The notes under the pieces were generated by a model that was not told the DNA's origin, made no database searches, and saw only the letters and a program-made list of their open reading frames with translations. From positions 1-64,000 of the forward strand of contig CASFTM010000016.1 of assembly GCA_949297775.1 (NCBI GenBank): 64,000 bases of DNA. Reading direction: 5' to 3'. Position numbers and translations under genes: made by a program. Shown here in pieces: positions 50,101 to 57,685 of this stretch (position 1 is the stretch's first letter; every line of letters begins with the position of its first letter). This DNA comes from an uncultured bacterium (GTDB lineage: Bacteria > Elusimicrobiota > Elusimicrobia > Elusimicrobiales > Elusimicrobiaceae).

Positions 50101-50337
50101 TTCTTCCGGGCTGGCCCCCGCCAATGTGGTTTGGACCAGCACATAAGGAACGTCCACGTTGGGGAACATACCAACCCCCATAGAAGAGTAAGACATCAGC
50201 CCCAGTACCACCACCGCCAAACAAAGCATAATGGTGGCTACCGGACGGCGAATAAACACAGCGGTAAAACCGCCGTGCTTCATCTTCTCCTTTTCCAGTT
50301 CGCGGGACTGGGATAAATTGTTGTTATTTTCAGCCAT
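47131..50337 (-). CDS. RND-family multidrug efflux transporter (AcrB/MexB type)
   Basis: Inner-membrane proton-driven pump of 1068 residues. Typical features are the first transmembrane helix after FIRRPVATIMLC, the periplasmic porter domains, and the central block with VAVGIVIDDAIVMLENI, where the paired aspartates lie in transmembrane helix 4. The C-terminal repeat of the fold (LMTTLTLIMGVAPMIF) follows. It is the last gene of the tetR-tolC-mfp-rnd operon, starting two bases after the adaptor stop. Substrates are unknown; drug or bile export is plausible in a gut bacterium. Confidence 0.96.
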   Translation of the reverse strand: MAENNNNLSQSRELEKEKMKHGGFTAVFIRRPVATIMLCLAVVVLGLMSYSSMGVGMFPNVDVPYVLVQTTLAGASPEEVETSITKVIEESVNQVEGIDEIKSQSMEGASLVSIKFMMDKDGDVAAQEVRDKVELIKNDLPDGTEAPVVQKLDMDSIAVLNVIVSGDRDIVELTEIAKKKVKENIENIRGVGAVTIVGGREREIHITVNPLKLFSLNLPIGDVSSALADQNVEIPGGRVEQLHQEYTLRILGRIPTVAAFNDVFIANRNGTSIKISDIGYAEDSGEYERESTYLNNRRSVTLEVTKQSGTNTLAVVQGVKDKLEKIKPTLPRDISISLMMDQSGNIKASVNSVLEHLVLGGLLAGVMVLLFMGSLRSTFIAFLAMPISIIGSFIFMKMCGFTIDTMTLLGLTVAVGIVIDDAIVMLENIFRHMEKYGKSPKVAAVDGSREITSTVVATTLSILVIFLPLAYMSGIVGRIVNSYGMTVVFAIALSGVVALTLTPMLCAKLLKQGEKKTKLDLAVDHINQKLVDWYIPLLDWAIHHRKTMVGLAFLCLALLVPMLARVGGEFIPTDDSGKVQVSVEAPVGTSYTDTLDILKQLEKDIRRLPYVKDTLVAAGVGSNSFESSNPSNKGYIRIEFKDRDQREGITTQEYLTAVRDLMKKYTGLQTNSYVVSDTPSAGSYDLQFVISGPDINKLSEYGNAMIEQLAKDPRFIDLDLSLDLSKPEYRVIINREKAQNMGVKISSIASALRTMVGGEDDITKFKEGDELYDVRVRVAEEYRDTKEAISALMVPGSIDGEDKILRLDSVATIEEGTGPSQIDRHNRQRQVTVQANLNGLDTRTALGIMEKVFDQLDAGVEYTGGVTGMSEEMNKMFMSFIVAFILAFLFKYMILAAQFESYTHPVAIIVSLPLTLPFAVLSLFLTGQSLNLYSLLGIFMLVGVVSKNAILQTDYTNQLRARGYGRTDAILQANRVRLRPILMTTLTLIMGVAPMIFSNATGAEQRRSLAIVIVGGQALSLLVTLLMTPVTYILMDELGDWLNYKLKGIPYPEDKSKDTILPEVPEED

Positions 50338-50339
50338 AC

Positions 50340-51248
50340 TTATTTTTCCAATACAATTTTGCTTCCGTCTTTAAGCCCATATACAAAGGAGAGAATTTGC
50401 TCCCCGGGCACCAAACCGTCGGTCACTTCCAAATAATTGCTGTTTACAAAGCCGGTAGTAACCTTTTGGCGAATAGCTGTTTTGCCATCAGCAGATGGAA
50501 TAAACACATAGGTTTCGCCGGTTTCTTCATCCGTATACACGCTTTGCTTGGAAATGGAAACAGCACCTTTCTTTTCCGCCAAGGTGATATCCACTTTGGC
50601 AAACATACCCGATTTCAAAAGGCCTTTCGGGTTGTCGGCGTAAAATTCCACCGCTACAGCGCGGCTGGTGGAATCCACCACCGGGCTGATGATGCTCAGC
50701 TTGGCTTCAAATTCCTGGCCCGGCAGCGCATCTACGCGCAAGGTAGCCGGCTGGCCTTTGTAAATTTCGCCAATATAGCGCTCCGGAATATCCACGGCAA
50801 TACGCACTTTTTCCTGGTTGACCACCAGGGCAATCGGGGTGGAAATCGTCACATTGGCGCCCGGGTCCAAATACACCCGGCCGATTAAGCCGGTAATCGT
50901 AGAAGGCACCACCACCGGTTCATACACGGCGCCCACTTCATCGCGTTCAATCAAAGATACCGTTTGGTTCTTTTTAACGGAATCTCCTTCTCGCAACAAA
51001 TTGCGCAGCAGCTTTCCTTCCACGCGCGGGAACAAAGTGGCCTCCTCCAACGCTTTAATGCTGCCGGACATTAAAAGTTCGTGTTTTAAATCACGTTTTT
51101 GCACGGTTTCCTGTTTGACCAAAAACACGTCCCGCGCCACATTATCCAGCGGGCCGGAAGCCTTCGGCCAAAAAATAGCTACCAGCGCTATAACAAACGC
51201 CAGCGCCACTCCCCCCCAAATCATTCTGTTTCTAGTTCTTTTTTTCAT
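50340..51248 (-). CDS. Periplasmic adaptor (membrane fusion protein) of the RND pump
   Basis: Start at 51248 (MKKRTRNRMIWGG, GGAGG ribosome binding site), 302 residues. One N-terminal transmembrane anchor (residues about 9-26), then a split lipoyl domain (GSIKALEEATLFPRVEG and VYLDPGANVTI) with a very short hairpin, a beta-barrel domain and a membrane-proximal domain. It overlaps the end of the tolC-like gene. No lipobox is seen. Confidence 0.93.
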   Translation of the reverse strand: MKKRTRNRMIWGGVALAFVIALVAIFWPKASGPLDNVARDVFLVKQETVQKRDLKHELLMSGSIKALEEATLFPRVEGKLLRNLLREGDSVKKNQTVSLIERDEVGAVYEPVVVPSTITGLIGRVYLDPGANVTISTPIALVVNQEKVRIAVDIPERYIGEIYKGQPATLRVDALPGQEFEAKLSIISPVVDSTSRAVAVEFYADNPKGLLKSGMFAKVDITLAEKKGAVSISKQSVYTDEETGETYVFIPSADGKTAIRQKVTTGFVNSNYLEVTDGLVPGEQILSFVYGLKDGSKIVLEK

Positions 51249-52611
51249 ACAGCTCAACCTCCGCCCCTACGGCAAATTTCAAATCGGACAAGGCAATCGC
51301 CCCATCATACACAGCCTGCACAAACTGCAAGTCGGAATCGTTTACGTTGGAAATAGCGTCGTTTACTTCCAGCTGGCTTGTCAGCCCGGCGCGGTAACGT
51401 TTCATTTGCGCTTTTAAGTTTTCGCGTGCTTGATCCACCACGCCTTTGGTTGCTTCAATGCGCGAGCGGGCTTCTTCCAAATTCAGCCACGCTTCTTTTA
51501 CTTGGATACGCACATTTTTCATCTTGTTCTGATACGCCGCAACCGCCTGTTCGTAGGCAAGCTCTTTTTGCGCCACTTGCGAGCTAACTTTTCCCCCTTC
51601 AAACAACGGGATGCTCAAACTGACGCCCGCCGAGGAGGACCAATAATAATCCTGCTTATGCTGCGGGAAGCCATTGTCCGTTACCCCGTTATAAGTGTAA
51701 TCGGCATTCAGCGCCAAAATCGGCATATGCCCGGCCTTGGCGATGTTAATGTTGTAGTGGGCCGCATCTACGGAGAGTTTGGAAAGCTTCAGTTCCGGGC
51801 GGCGCTCCATAGCCAGCTGGTACAATTCATCCAAAGAAGGAGTAGCCGGCAATTTTAAATCTTTTTCCGTCCAGGTCAGATAAATATTGTCTTCCGGGTC
51901 GCGGTTTAAAATCTGCCGCAAATACAGGTTGCCCAATTCAAAGTTTTTCTTGGCCTGCAATACCAACGGTTCAATATTTTCCACTTTTACCTTTTGGGTC
52001 AGCACGTCCAAATTGCTGGCCAACCCCTGTTTATATTTAGCGCGGGCTTCGTCCAAATGCTGTTTGGCAATATCCAAATATTCTTCCTGCACCCGGATAA
52101 GAGCCGCCGCGTAAATAATGTCGTAGCAGAATTTTACCACCTGCTGGGTAACCAAATCCTGCACATGGCGCAGGTTATAAAACCCCGTTTCCGCACCCAC
52201 TTTGGCGGCACGTGCCGTATTGCGGATTTGCCCCCCGGACCACAACACATACGACCCATTCAACCCAGCCGTATACGTATTGTTTTGACCAATTTCAATC
52301 CGGTTGGAACCCATAATAATTTGCCCTTTTTTCAACGCACGGCTGTAAGAGCCGTCCACCGAAATAGACGGATAGAAATACGAATTGGCCTCCGCCAATT
52401 GTTCTTCGTAAATTTCCTTTGTCTTTTGGGCGTCAATGATTTGGTAGCTGTCCGAAAGCGCCATCCGGATGGCATCGGCGATGGTGATTTTCTCCCCCTC
52501 TACCTCTTCACGCACCGCAAACAAGCTATTTGCGGCATTTTTATCTGGGGCAGCCCCCAAGCATACGGGCGCATAAACGGCTGTCAGCGCGAGTATTATC
52601 CATTTTTTCAT
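51232..52611 (-). CDS. Outer-membrane efflux protein (TolC family)
   Basis: Outer-membrane channel of 459 residues with an 18-20-residue signal peptide (MKKWIILALTAVYAPVCLG). Two OEP repeats of long coiled-coil helices follow, with SNLDVLTQKVKVE and SQLEVNDAISNVNDSDLQF at matching places. It completes a tripartite pump with the adaptor and RND genes behind it. Ten bases or fewer separate it from tetR upstream. Confidence 0.94.
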   Translation of the reverse strand: MKKWIILALTAVYAPVCLGAAPDKNAANSLFAVREEVEGEKITIADAIRMALSDSYQIIDAQKTKEIYEEQLAEANSYFYPSISVDGSYSRALKKGQIIMGSNRIEIGQNNTYTAGLNGSYVLWSGGQIRNTARAAKVGAETGFYNLRHVQDLVTQQVVKFCYDIIYAAALIRVQEEYLDIAKQHLDEARAKYKQGLASNLDVLTQKVKVENIEPLVLQAKKNFELGNLYLRQILNRDPEDNIYLTWTEKDLKLPATPSLDELYQLAMERRPELKLSKLSVDAAHYNINIAKAGHMPILALNADYTYNGVTDNGFPQHKQDYYWSSSAGVSLSIPLFEGGKVSSQVAQKELAYEQAVAAYQNKMKNVRIQVKEAWLNLEEARSRIEATKGVVDQARENLKAQMKRYRAGLTSQLEVNDAISNVNDSDLQFVQAVYDGAIALSDLKFAVGAEVELYEKKN

Positions 52612-52614
52612 ACT

Positions 52615-53274
52615 TTATTTTTGTTCCTTATAATATGCTTTTATTCCTAATAAAACGATTTTTACCAGCCGGGAAATAATCTCGTCATTATATAAAACAC
52701 CCTTCATATGTTTAGGGCATACATGTTGGTCCAAGTAAGCGCAAAACATAATCTCAGTTGCTAAGCCGGAAACCAACCGCACGATATCATGAATAGACCC
52801 GGATGGGATCTTCCCATTTTTTTCTTCTTGCTGCAAAACATGTTCCAACATACCATGTATATACCGGTTCTCACTGCGGCGGGAGGCATTTTGGGGATCC
52901 ATATCCAATGTATAGGAAATCATCTGAATGACGAATTTGGAATGAATAGGATCTTTCATAAAAAAATCTAAATGGGATTTGAGCCCCTCATACAAAATGC
53001 CTTCAGGTCCTTTTGCGCTGTTTTGTACATTTTGCAACTGTTTGCAGAATTGTTTTTCGTGATCTGCAATAATACTGTCACACAAATCTTCTTTGTTCTT
53101 AAAATAATAATACAGGACGGGTTTCGTTACATGCACTTTTTCAGCAATTTCGCGCATGGAAACTTTATCCAGTCCTTTTGCCGCCATCAATTCAAACGCT
53201 GCTTTTTTAATAGCTTCGCGCATACGGGCTTCCCGCTGGGATTTATCGGGTTTTTCCCCATCAAATTTTTTCAT
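52615..53274 (-). CDS. TetR-family repressor of the efflux operon
   Basis: 219 residues: N-terminal helix-turn-helix (VSMREIAEKVHVTKP then VLYYYFKNKEDL, residues about 38-64) and a helical ligand-binding domain. It is the first gene of the operon, so it likely represses itself and the pump through the palindrome at 53287-53302, right upstream. Inducer unknown. Confidence 0.92.
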   Translation of the reverse strand: MKKFDGEKPDKSQREARMREAIKKAAFELMAAKGLDKVSMREIAEKVHVTKPVLYYYFKNKEDLCDSIIADHEKQFCKQLQNVQNSAKGPEGILYEGLKSHLDFFMKDPIHSKFVIQMISYTLDMDPQNASRRSENRYIHGMLEHVLQQEEKNGKIPSGSIHDIVRLVSGLATEIMFCAYLDQHVCPKHMKGVLYNDEIISRLVKIVLLGIKAYYKEQK

Positions 53275-53286
53275 AAATATCCTCTT

Positions 53287-53302
53287 TACCTACCGGTAGG
53301 TA
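53287..53302. promoter_or_regulatory. Perfect 16-bp palindromic operator
   Basis: TACCTACCGGTAGGTA lies 12 bases before the tetR start and just downstream of an extended -10 (TGGTAAAAT, TAAAAT at 53304-53309), so bound repressor would cover the transcription start. Confidence 0.75.
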
Positions 53303-53357
53303 TATTTTACCACATATTTTTGGCATTTGTACACACCCTAAATAACGCCCTGCCCGT

Positions 53358-53387
53358 AAAAAACCCCGCCTTGGCGGGGTTTTAAAA
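53358..53387 (-). terminator. Terminator of the sppA operon
   Basis: On the minus strand AAACCCCGCC-AAGG-CGGGGTTTTTT. It lies after the membrane-protein gene and upstream of tetR's operator. Confidence 0.9.
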
Positions 53388-53390
53388 CGC

Positions 53391-53954
53391 TTAAAACAAT
53401 AAAACCAAACTCCATATACCAAACGCAGCAAGCAATGAGACCGCAACTGCCGGAGGCAGCAAACACAACAGCCATATTCCCACCGTTTTGGCAGCGGACA
53501 GCGGATACAGCCGCATTAGGCCGCGGGATAAATATCCCAACTTAAGCCCGGCCACCAGCAGCATTCCCAATGGGGCCAATAAATTTAGATGCGCCGCCGG
53601 CCACACTGCCGAAAACAAAGCAAAAGCCGGCAGCAAGCCGTTAATTAAGCCCGCCGTTCCCAGCAGGCAAAAGATTTCCGCCGGTGAGGATTTGACCCGA
53701 ATGAAATCCAGAAACAGCCCGCACACAGCCGCCAGCATAAAGCCTGCCGCTACTTCCGCCGCAAACACCACGAACAGTTTTACGGCAAAAGCCGCTACGG
53801 AAAGGCCATCCCCTATATTAAAGAAAAGCACCCACCCCAACGCCGCAATTAAATAACCGGCGCAGGCCGAAAAAAATGATTTTTCCGCCACAAACGCCGC
53901 AAGCGCCGGGGCCGGGTTTTCCATATAAGCAAAATACGCTTTAAGCAGTTTCAT
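53391..53954 (-). CDS. Multi-pass membrane protein, Yip1-like
   Basis: 187 residues with about five hydrophobic helices. The overall layout (short N-terminus, polytopic core) resembles YIP1-domain proteins, but I saw no diagnostic motif. It lies nine bases behind sppA and is probably cotranscribed. Confidence 0.7.
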   Translation of the reverse strand: MKLLKAYFAYMENPAPALAAFVAEKSFFSACAGYLIAALGWVLFFNIGDGLSVAAFAVKLFVVFAAEVAAGFMLAAVCGLFLDFIRVKSSPAEIFCLLGTAGLINGLLPAFALFSAVWPAAHLNLLAPLGMLLVAGLKLGYLSRGLMRLYPLSAAKTVGIWLLCLLPPAVAVSLLAAFGIWSLVLLF

Positions 53955-53963
53955 AAAAACTCC

Positions 53964-55094
53964 TTAATGCACCCACAAATACGCTACGCTGGGTGTAGCC
54001 AAAGATTGCAATTGTTTAGCCAGCGGCTGGCTGTCCATAGACGCCCCAAACGAAAAAATCAATTCCCGCAGGCTGTCCGGCCGCTGGGTAATGATTTCGG
54101 GATCTTTCAGCCCGGCCAGTTCGCCCGCGAGCTGCAGGGCTTCTTCTTCGCCGCCCAGTTTATCAATAAAACCTAAATTAAAAGCCCGCTGCCCGGTAAA
54201 AATACGCCCGTCGGTGTATTCGGTCATATCCGCCGGTTTCACGTTGGGACGGCCCGCTTTTACAGCCGCCAAAAACTGTCCATAGGTGTCGTCCACCATA
54301 TCCTGCAAAATGGCTTTTTCGGCATCGGTCATTGGGCGGTAAGCGGAACCCATATCTTTATATTTGCCGGAAGTAATAGGGGTTACTTTTACGCCGATTT
54401 TTTCAAACAAGCCTTCCACATTGCCCGTCTGCATAATTACGCCGACCGACCCGGTAATAGTACCCGGTTCCGCCACGATTTTATCTGCCGCCATGGCTAC
54501 ATAAAAACCGCCGCTGGCCGCCACATCGCGGAACAAAGCCACCACTTTTTTGTTTTTCTTAGCGCGGAGGATTTCGCTGTAAATATTTTGCACGGAAGCG
54601 ACTGTTCCGCCGGGAGAGTTGATATCCAGCACAATGGCTTTGACGTTTTTATCTTCCCCGGCTTCGCGGATTTTTTTGGCAATTACCGCAGCGCCGGACG
54701 GACGGGCAAAAGGAGAATTGTTATTATCTTGCGCAATTACCCCGCGGATTTTAATCCACGCCACGCCTTCTTTCTTGCCCGAACGAGAAGAAAAAGCCGA
54801 AGCCAACGCCGCCTCTTCTTTGCTTTTTTTGTCCGGTTTGCACGAAGGCACCGGTCTGATCGTCAAATATATGCCGCATAGCGCCGACAAACTAAACGTC
54901 AGCAATAGCAAAAAAGCACCCACACTGCTGGCAGACGGTTTTTTAAAAGAAATTTTCTCTTTCGGCTTTTCTTCTGTTTTCAGTTGCGCAAGTGAAGCTG
55001 TTTTTTCGTTTTCTTTCAATTTCTTTTCCCATTCTTCCTTGGGCAGCGAAGTATCCGTGGTAGACGGAATATTTTCTTGTTCATTTTCAGGCAT
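53964..55094 (-). CDS. sppA: Signal peptide peptidase SppA (short form)
   Basis: Membrane-bound serine protease that degrades cleaved signal peptides. I choose ATG 55094 (376 residues) with AAGG nine bases upstream; a GTG at 55103 is possible. The first 60 residues are charged and cytoplasmic, then one transmembrane helix (about 60-84). The protease domain has DINSPGGTV, the nucleophile serine in AASGGFYVAMAAD and the lysine region TSGKYKDMGS. The single-domain length (versus 618 residues in E. coli) is the Bacillus/archaeal type. Confidence 0.93.
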   Translation of the reverse strand: MPENEQENIPSTTDTSLPKEEWEKKLKENEKTASLAQLKTEEKPKEKISFKKPSASSVGAFLLLLTFSLSALCGIYLTIRPVPSCKPDKKSKEEAALASAFSSRSGKKEGVAWIKIRGVIAQDNNNSPFARPSGAAVIAKKIREAGEDKNVKAIVLDINSPGGTVASVQNIYSEILRAKKNKKVVALFRDVAASGGFYVAMAADKIVAEPGTITGSVGVIMQTGNVEGLFEKIGVKVTPITSGKYKDMGSAYRPMTDAEKAILQDMVDDTYGQFLAAVKAGRPNVKPADMTEYTDGRIFTGQRAFNLGFIDKLGGEEEALQLAGELAGLKDPEIITQRPDSLRELIFSFGASMDSQPLAKQLQSLATPSVAYLWVH

Positions 55095-55143
55095 AGGTTC
55101 CACCCTTAAATTAAAATTGTTACTTAATTATACAAATTAAATT

Positions 55144-55238
55144 GGTAAAATATGGGCTGTTGCCGGTGATATTTACCACCCGCCTGAGGCTCCATCCCCA
55201 AGCGCACCTGCCGGCAAGTATTTTCAAGGGGAGGCATT
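55144..55238 (+). promoter_or_regulatory. Promoter and structured leader of dapA
   Basis: An extended -10 TGGTAAAAT (near 55144-55152) starts a leader of about 80 bases. It contains a 7-bp closing stem TTGCCGG / CCGGCAA, an inner GGT..ACC and GCC-TGA-GGC hairpin, and then the AAGGGGAGG ribosome binding site. It is too short for a lysine riboswitch and lacks that motif. Confidence 0.4.
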
Positions 55239-56126
55239 ATGTTTCAAGGAGTATTTACCGCTTTGGCTACGCCTATGTGTCCATCGGGCACGGTGGATTA
55301 TGTAGCTTTGGAAAATTTATTACAGGCTCAAATTGCCGCCGGCGTAAACGGGTTGGTGCTCTTGGGCACCACCGCGGAGGCCGCCACTCTTTCTTCGGAA
55401 GAAAAGCAGGAAATATTAAAATTTTGTACGGAAAAAATCCGCAGCCGGGTAAAAGTCATCATCGGCACCGGAACCAATTCCACCGCCGCCACGCTGGGAA
55501 ACACCCGCGCTGCGCAAGCGTTTGGCCCGGACGGAGTGCTGGTGGTCACCCCCTACTATAATAAGCCCAATCCAGAAGGGCTTATTGAACATTACCGCCA
55601 AGTAGCGGCTTTAGGAACGCCGGTGGTAATGTACCATATCCCGGGGCGCACGGGCCTAAAAGTACCGGCGGCCGTATTAGACCGTTTGGTTAAAGAAGTC
55701 CCACAGTTGGCGGGAATTAAAGAATCCGACTACGATATGGCGCACGTAACGGACACCGCCGTTAAATACGCAGACCGCCTAAGCTATTTGTGCGGCAACG
55801 ATGATTTGTTCCCGCAATATTTGGCCTTAAATGCCTCGGGTATCATTAGTGCGGCCGCCAACGTGCTGGCGCCGGCTTTTGTGCAAATTTATAAACTGTT
55901 TGCCCAAGGAAAAACAAAACAATCGTTTGATTTATTCGCCAAGGCTTATCCGCTGATCAAAGCTTGCTACTTGGAAACCAATCCCACCTGTGTAAAATAC
56001 ATGCTGTCTAAAATCGGATTCGGCGGAGAAACGGTGCGTTTGCCGTTGGGAGGGATTTCCGCAGAAAACAAACAAAAAATTGACGCCTTATTGGAAACGG
56101 CAGATAAAACTTTATTCATTCATTAA
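55239..56126 (+). CDS. dapA: 4-hydroxy-tetrahydrodipicolinate synthase
   Basis: Condenses pyruvate with aspartate semialdehyde, the first committed step to diaminopimelate and lysine. The 295-residue protein has GTTAEAATLSSEEK near residue 44, the Tyr region YHIPGRTG and the Schiff-base lysine in LAGIKESD near 164. It is the first gene of dapA-asd-dapB-murC, with a strong ribosome binding site. Confidence 0.96.
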   Translation: MFQGVFTALATPMCPSGTVDYVALENLLQAQIAAGVNGLVLLGTTAEAATLSSEEKQEILKFCTEKIRSRVKVIIGTGTNSTAATLGNTRAAQAFGPDGVLVVTPYYNKPNPEGLIEHYRQVAALGTPVVMYHIPGRTGLKVPAAVLDRLVKEVPQLAGIKESDYDMAHVTDTAVKYADRLSYLCGNDDLFPQYLALNASGIISAAANVLAPAFVQIYKLFAQGKTKQSFDLFAKAYPLIKACYLETNPTCVKYMLSKIGFGGETVRLPLGGISAENKQKIDALLETADKTLFIH

Positions 56127-56135
56127 GGAGTATAT

Positions 56136-57014
56136 ATGAAAACCGTAGGTATTATTGGTATAAACGGAATGGTCGGGCAGAATATGCTGTCCGAACTGAA
56201 AAAAATCAGCACGCCTTTTGAAGTTAAAACTTTTGGACGCAACGACGAAATTACTCCCTTAGATATAGCCGTATTGTGCACGGATAATCCCGTCAGCGCG
56301 GAACTGGCGCCCAAAATCAAAGACCGGGTAAAATTTACGGTGGATATGTCTTCCGAGTTCCGCATGACGCCCGGCGTACCGCTGGTGATTCCGGAAATTA
56401 ACGCCCACGCTATCACGCCCGATACGCACCTGATTGCCAGCCCCAACTGCACCACTACCGGGCTGGTAATGAGCCTTGCGCCGTTGGCGCCTTATTATCA
56501 TTTTACGGAAGCGTTTTTCTGCTCTTACCAAGCCATCAGCGGCGGCGGTAAAAAACTGCTGGACGACTTTCACACCCCCGGCTCTTACTACGAAAACAAC
56601 TGCGTGCCGCTTATCGGCTCCATTCAGCCCAACGGGCACACCAGCGAAGAATTAAAAGGGCTGTACGAAACGCGCAAAATTATGGAATTGCCGGATATAA
56701 AAGTGTACTGCCACACGGTGCGCGTAGCGGTGGAAAACTCCCATTCCCTGGGGGTTACGCTTAAAGCCAAAGAAAATTTTGATTTGGAACAAGTCAAAAA
56801 ATTGTGGAACACTTTCCCAAATCTAGTATACAGCGAAAAAGTCGTCACTCCCAAAGAAGCCAGCGGCCTGGAAACCACTTTTATCTGCCGCCTGCGACGC
56901 GACGTGGAAGAACCAAATATTATTCACTATTTCGTTACGTTTGACAACCTGCTCAAAGGCGCCTCGATGAACGGCAGGCAGATTGTGGAACTGCTGTTGG
57001 AGAAATTTGTATGA
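56136..57014 (+). CDS. asd: Aspartate-semialdehyde dehydrogenase
   Basis: Makes aspartate semialdehyde, the substrate of DapA. At 292 residues it is shorter than the usual 330-370. The NADP-binding GINGMVGQNM is at the N-terminus, the catalytic cysteine in ASPNCTTTGL near 107 and YQAISGGGKK near 129; the later HTVRVAVENSHS block matches the family. N-acetyl-gamma-glutamyl-phosphate reductase is the related alternative, but the dap context favours Asd. Nine bases after dapA; overlaps dapB by four. Confidence 0.87.
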   Translation: MKTVGIIGINGMVGQNMLSELKKISTPFEVKTFGRNDEITPLDIAVLCTDNPVSAELAPKIKDRVKFTVDMSSEFRMTPGVPLVIPEINAHAITPDTHLIASPNCTTTGLVMSLAPLAPYYHFTEAFFCSYQAISGGGKKLLDDFHTPGSYYENNCVPLIGSIQPNGHTSEELKGLYETRKIMELPDIKVYCHTVRVAVENSHSLGVTLKAKENFDLEQVKKLWNTFPNLVYSEKVVTPKEASGLETTFICRLRRDVEEPNIIHYFVTFDNLLKGASMNGRQIVELLLEKFV

Positions 57015-57685
57015 AAAAAGTATTTATCAACGGGGCGGAAGGCAAAATGGGCAAAGCCATTGCCCGCATTATAGAAAGCAACCCGGATTTGGGATTGGAA
57101 GTAGCCATCAAACGCGACGGCGCGCAGCCTGTAATGGGCGACTTTGATGTGGTGATTGATTTTTCCACCCCGCAAGGGGCCCAGGAAGCTTTTGCCATTG
57201 CCCGCAAACACCGCCGCCCGTTTTTAACCGGCACCACCAATTTGCCGGAAACATTCCTGTTCCAAATGCAGGAAGAAGAAAAAATCCCCGTTTTTTACGC
57301 GCCCAACGTCAGCCTAAGCGTATACTTTTTTACCGAACTGGTCCGGCAAGCGGCACAAATGTATACGGGGTACGATGCTAAATTGCACGAAATTCACCAC
57401 ACACACAAAAAAGACGCCCCCAGCGGCACCGCCAAAAAACTGGCGGACGTGATGGATTTGTCCTACAGCAACGTAACCTACGAACGTACCGGCGAAGTGG
57501 TGGGAATACACACGGCGTCCTTTGTATCCGCCTTTGATGAAATTACGCTTACGCACGAGGCCAAAAACCGCGATTTGTTTGCGGATTCTGCCATCCACAT
57601 AGCTCTATGGCTGATGAAACGCGAAAGCGGTTTTTACACTATGTCGGACTATGCAAAATTTAAATTGAAGGAAAAGAAAAAATGA
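57011..57685 (+). CDS. dapB: 4-hydroxy-tetrahydrodipicolinate reductase
   Basis: NAD(P)H-dependent second step of the DAP pathway after DapA. The 224-residue protein starts KKVFINGAEGKMGKAI and has TGTTNL near 77 and the catalytic HEIHHTHKKDAPSGTAKK near 130. It is shorter than E. coli DapB (273). Its start overlaps asd and its end overlaps murC by four bases (ATGA), so the four genes are translationally coupled. Confidence 0.94.
   Translation: MKKVFINGAEGKMGKAIARIIESNPDLGLEVAIKRDGAQPVMGDFDVVIDFSTPQGAQEAFAIARKHRRPFLTGTTNLPETFLFQMQEEEKIPVFYAPNVSLSVYFFTELVRQAAQMYTGYDAKLHEIHHTHKKDAPSGTAKKLADVMDLSYSNVTYERTGEVVGIHTASFVSAFDEITLTHEAKNRDLFADSAIHIALWLMKRESGFYTMSDYAKFKLKEKKK

Noticed and set aside
55144-55238. 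Lysine riboswitch before dapA
   Set aside because: The leader is about 80 bases, about half the riboswitch's length, and the conserved core was not found.
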